The notes beneath the pieces are model-generated. The model saw nothing but the letters and a program-made list of their open reading frames with translations. It did not search any database and was not told where the DNA came from. The position numbers were made by a program, and so were the translations under genes. A stretch of 64,000 nucleotides of DNA from assembly GCF_017353255.1 (NCBI RefSeq), contig NZ_JAFMYU010000013.1, forward strand, positions 1-64,000, written 5' to 3'. How positions within the stretch are numbered: the stretch's first letter is position 1; the number at the start of each line of letters is the position of its first letter. The stretch is from Fibrella aquatilis. Lineage in GTDB: Bacteria > Bacteroidota > Bacteroidia > Cytophagales > Spirosomataceae. Below are positions 62,067 to 64,000 of this stretch, piece by piece.

Positions 62067-63197
62067 ATGACATTCACCATTGAACAAAACGACCCGCAGT
62101 CGCAGGCCCGGACGGGGGTGCTGACTACGGATCACGGCGACATTCGGACGCCCATATTTATGCCCGTCGGCACGGCGGGAACGGTGAAAGCGGTGCATCA
62201 GCGCGAGCTGGAAACCGACATCAACGCCGACATTATTCTTGGCAACACCTATCACCTCTACCTCCGCCCCGGCCTCGACGTGATGCGGCAGGCGGGTGGA
62301 CTACATGGCTTCAACGGCTGGAAACGGCCCATCCTGACCGATTCGGGGGGGTATCAGGTCTATTCACTGTCGAACACGCGCAAGATCAAGGAGGAGGGCG
62401 TGACGTTTAAATCGCACATCGACGGGTCAAAGCACACGTTTTCGCCAGAGGGGGTGATGGATATTCAGCGCACCATCGGGGCCGACATCATCATGGCTTT
62501 CGACGAGTGTACCCCCTACCCCTGCGACTACGCCTATGCCCGCGCGTCGATGGAAATGACCCACCGTTGGCTCGACCGGTGCATCACGCGCTTCGACCAG
62601 ACCGAAGGCCACTATGGCTACACCCAATACCTGTTTCCCATTGTGCAGGGCAGCACCTACCCCGACCTGCGGCGGCAGTCGGCAGAGGTGATTGCGAGTA
62701 AGGAGCGGACGGGCAACGCTATTGGTGGCCTGGCCGTGGGCGAACCCGCCGAGGACATGTACAAGACCATCGACATTGTCAACGAGATTCTGCCGAAAGG
62801 CAAACCGCGCTACCTCATGGGCGTGGGCACTCCCGCTAACATCCTGGAAGCCATTGCGTTGGGCGTAGATATGTTCGACTGCGTGATGCCCACCCGCAAC
62901 GCCCGCCACGGTCTGCTGTTTACCACACAGGGCATCATGAACATGCGCAACGAGAAGTGGAGCCGCGATTTCAGCCCCATCGACGCGGAGCTTGGCGGCT
63001 ACGCCAGCACGTTCTACAGCAAGGCCTATTTGCGCCACCTCTTCAAAGCCGAAGAACTCCTGGCCGGCCAAATTGCCTCCCTTCACAACCTCACGTTCTA
63101 CCTCTGGCTCGTACGCCAGGCCCGCCAGCACATCGCCGCTGGTGATTTCGTGTCGTGGAAAAATGAGATGGTCGTGCGGTTAATGCAGCGGATGTAG
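62067..63197 (+). CDS. tgt: tRNA-guanine transglycosylase
   Basis: A 376-aa enzyme from ATG 62067; the ORF extends to 62010 but the GGGGAGAT ribosome site and homologous start MTFTIEQND fix the later start. It exchanges guanine 34 for the queuosine precursor in tRNAs with GUN anticodons, which include the tRNA-Asn(GTT) that lies 2.5 kb away. Motifs: GNTYHLYLRPG, LTDSGGYQVYS (catalytic Asp), GGLAVGE, and MFDCVMPTRNARHG (nucleophile Asp). The usual CxCxxC zinc ligands are not present after the SPIDAELGGYA stretch, so zinc may be bound differently or lost. Confidence 0.95.
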   Translation: MTFTIEQNDPQSQARTGVLTTDHGDIRTPIFMPVGTAGTVKAVHQRELETDINADIILGNTYHLYLRPGLDVMRQAGGLHGFNGWKRPILTDSGGYQVYSLSNTRKIKEEGVTFKSHIDGSKHTFSPEGVMDIQRTIGADIIMAFDECTPYPCDYAYARASMEMTHRWLDRCITRFDQTEGHYGYTQYLFPIVQGSTYPDLRRQSAEVIASKERTGNAIGGLAVGEPAEDMYKTIDIVNEILPKGKPRYLMGVGTPANILEAIALGVDMFDCVMPTRNARHGLLFTTQGIMNMRNEKWSRDFSPIDAELGGYASTFYSKAYLRHLFKAEELLAGQIASLHNLTFYLWLVRQARQHIAAGDFVSWKNEMVVRLMQRM

Positions 63198-63206
63198 TGA
63201 AAGAGT

Positions 63207-63284
63207 GAATGGTGAAAGAGTGTAGTCCGGCACGCCGACTGGCGCATGGGTTTGTTCTCTCACTCCTTCACTCTTTCACCATTC
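63207..63284. repeat. Hairpin between tgt and the ADC-like gene
   Basis: 16-nt perfect arms at 63207-63222 and 63269-63284 with a 46-nt loop. The right arm encodes the last residues of the minus-strand ADC-like gene. It lies between convergent genes and is probably a bidirectional terminator. Confidence 0.6.
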
Positions 63285-63904
63285 GGGAACACCATCGTGA
63301 AATCGCGCACGGCGATGGTGGCGAGGCGGGTGCCTTGGGCGATGTCGGGGAAGAAAGCAGGGTCGATCTGGAGATCGTAGAGGGAGGCAAACTGACCTTT
63401 GCCGGTGGCGGTGGGGGCCGTGAGCAGCGTTTCGTTGCGGCGTTGTTGCGTGACCTGAAAACCAGGTAGCAGTTTGGTACTCACCGGAAACGATAGCCCA
63501 CCCGTTTTGACCCGAACCGAAAAAAAAGGGGTGCCCCCCTGGCTTACCATGTAGGTTGTGGAGCCGTCGGGTTCGTGTATGATATCGAAATCAGCCTGCT
63601 CTTTCGGGATACCCCAGTTTTCGATGCCGTTATCCACGCTGACCTGGGTAGAGACGTATATTTTCGAGATCGAAAATGTGGTTCTGCCCCTAATAGAAAA
63701 CAGCCCCGGAATAAACAGCAACTCCCGATACGGCCCCACGTTCGACGTTTTATAGTCGACCAGCATGACCGTGCCCACCCAGCCCCGGTAGCCCCTCTGC
63801 TGAAAATCGGCCAGAAAACCGTGTTCGCGCACAAAGGCTTCGGGGAAGTGGGCTATCAGCACCAGACCATCGCCGTGCAGGGTCCAGGGGGGCGGGGCGG
63901 TCAT
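63260..63904 (-). CDS. Acetoacetate decarboxylase-like protein
   Basis: A 214-aa protein of the ADC fold. YRELLFIPG and KIYVSTQVSVDNGIENWGIPKEQADF resemble the ADC-like family signature, in which the strand with NWGIPKE surrounds the active site. In classic enzymes a Lys forms a Schiff base with acetoacetate; the Lys in WGIPKE is the nearest candidate, but assignment is uncertain and many family members are not decarboxylases. It is the last gene visible, on the minus strand, convergent to tgt. Confidence 0.75.
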   Translation of the reverse strand: MTAPPPWTLHGDGLVLIAHFPEAFVREHGFLADFQQRGYRGWVGTVMLVDYKTSNVGPYRELLFIPGLFSIRGRTTFSISKIYVSTQVSVDNGIENWGIPKEQADFDIIHEPDGSTTYMVSQGGTPFFSVRVKTGGLSFPVSTKLLPGFQVTQQRRNETLLTAPTATGKGQFASLYDLQIDPAFFPDIAQGTRLATIAVRDFTMVFPNGERVKE

Positions 63905-64000
63905 AGGAAAATGGGTTAATGAGGTCGGCCAACCATCTCTGTGGTTATCACCTCTGTTCTCCGCTCAACGGGGATGGCGGTCACTACTATTTCGCTGAAC

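Noticed and set aside
62427-63131. Long antisense ORF opposite tgt (234 aa)
   Set aside because: Composition-driven shadow of a GC-rich coding frame; no motif. The same applies to antisense ORFs opposite GH43, GT2, the MoxR gene and the CHAT gene.
1-64000. CRISPR array or cas genes
   Set aside because: No regularly spaced direct repeats and no Cas-like protein were seen.

Overview
The window comes from a Bacteroidota chromosome, most likely a Cytophagales bacterium of the Spirosoma/Fibrella type. The evidence is the -7 promoter element TAnnTTTG upstream of several genes, a FISUMP-type lipoprotein, LytTR/LytS signalling, the integrase type, and the style of rsmG, tgt and GT2 genes. Species assignment is inference.

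Layout. (1) 1-12.77 kb is ordinary chromosome: a GH43 glycosidase, three L,D-transpeptidase-type proteins, a minus-strand run of envelope proteins (two lipoproteins, FISUMP, DUF3347) ending in a HAD phosphatase, a broken DinB gene beside a DUF4345 gene, a Crp/Fnr regulator and a LytS/LytR-type two-component pair. (2) 12.775-59.478 kb is one integrated genomic island of about 46.7 kb. It is bounded by a 49-bp exact direct repeat of the 3' half of tRNA-Asn(GTT). The truncated copy is on the left beside a tyrosine integrase; the intact tRNA is on the right. (3) 59.5-64 kb is chromosome again: a PH-like protein, rsmG, a GT2 glycosyltransferase, tgt and an acetoacetate-decarboxylase-like protein.

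The island is a dense immunity/conflict locus. From left to right it carries: integrase; a damaged IS5-family element; a TIR protein; an IS3 remnant; a ten-gene plus-strand array (DUF4062/STAND-like, MoxR ATPase, vWA-like membrane protein, frameshifted TIR, membrane-anchored NUC nuclease, unknown beta-rich protein, CHAT protease, DUF4071-type protein, membrane TIR, HEAT-repeat protein) that resembles the NTP-dependent MoxR/vWA/effector conflict systems; a TIR-LRR-Roc-COR-TIR giant protein; a patatin phospholipase; a lipoprotein; an SF1 helicase-nuclease paired with a Dam-like methylase; a second damaged IS; a TIR-like (PF10137-type) protein; a GmrSD-like DUF262/DUF1524 nuclease with a partner; a small replication/excision module (HTH, coiled coil, RepA-like ATPase, HTH protein) followed by large hairpins; a retron; and a RecD-like helicase divergent from a WYL regulator.

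The best candidate for an undescribed system is the retron at 51.8-56.75 kb. An RT with both retron hallmark motifs (NAxxH and VTG) and a long C-terminal extension sits 12 bp downstream of a structured ncRNA with 12-bp a1/a2 inverted repeats and a -7 box directly before a1. It is coupled to a 243-aa protein and to a 642-aa protein with a complete receiver (REC) phosphoacceptor site and a C-terminal HEPN-like RNase motif. I know of no described retron with a REC-HEPN effector, but this could not be searched here. No relaxase, primase or conjugation gene is recognisable, so the island's mode of transfer is unexplained.
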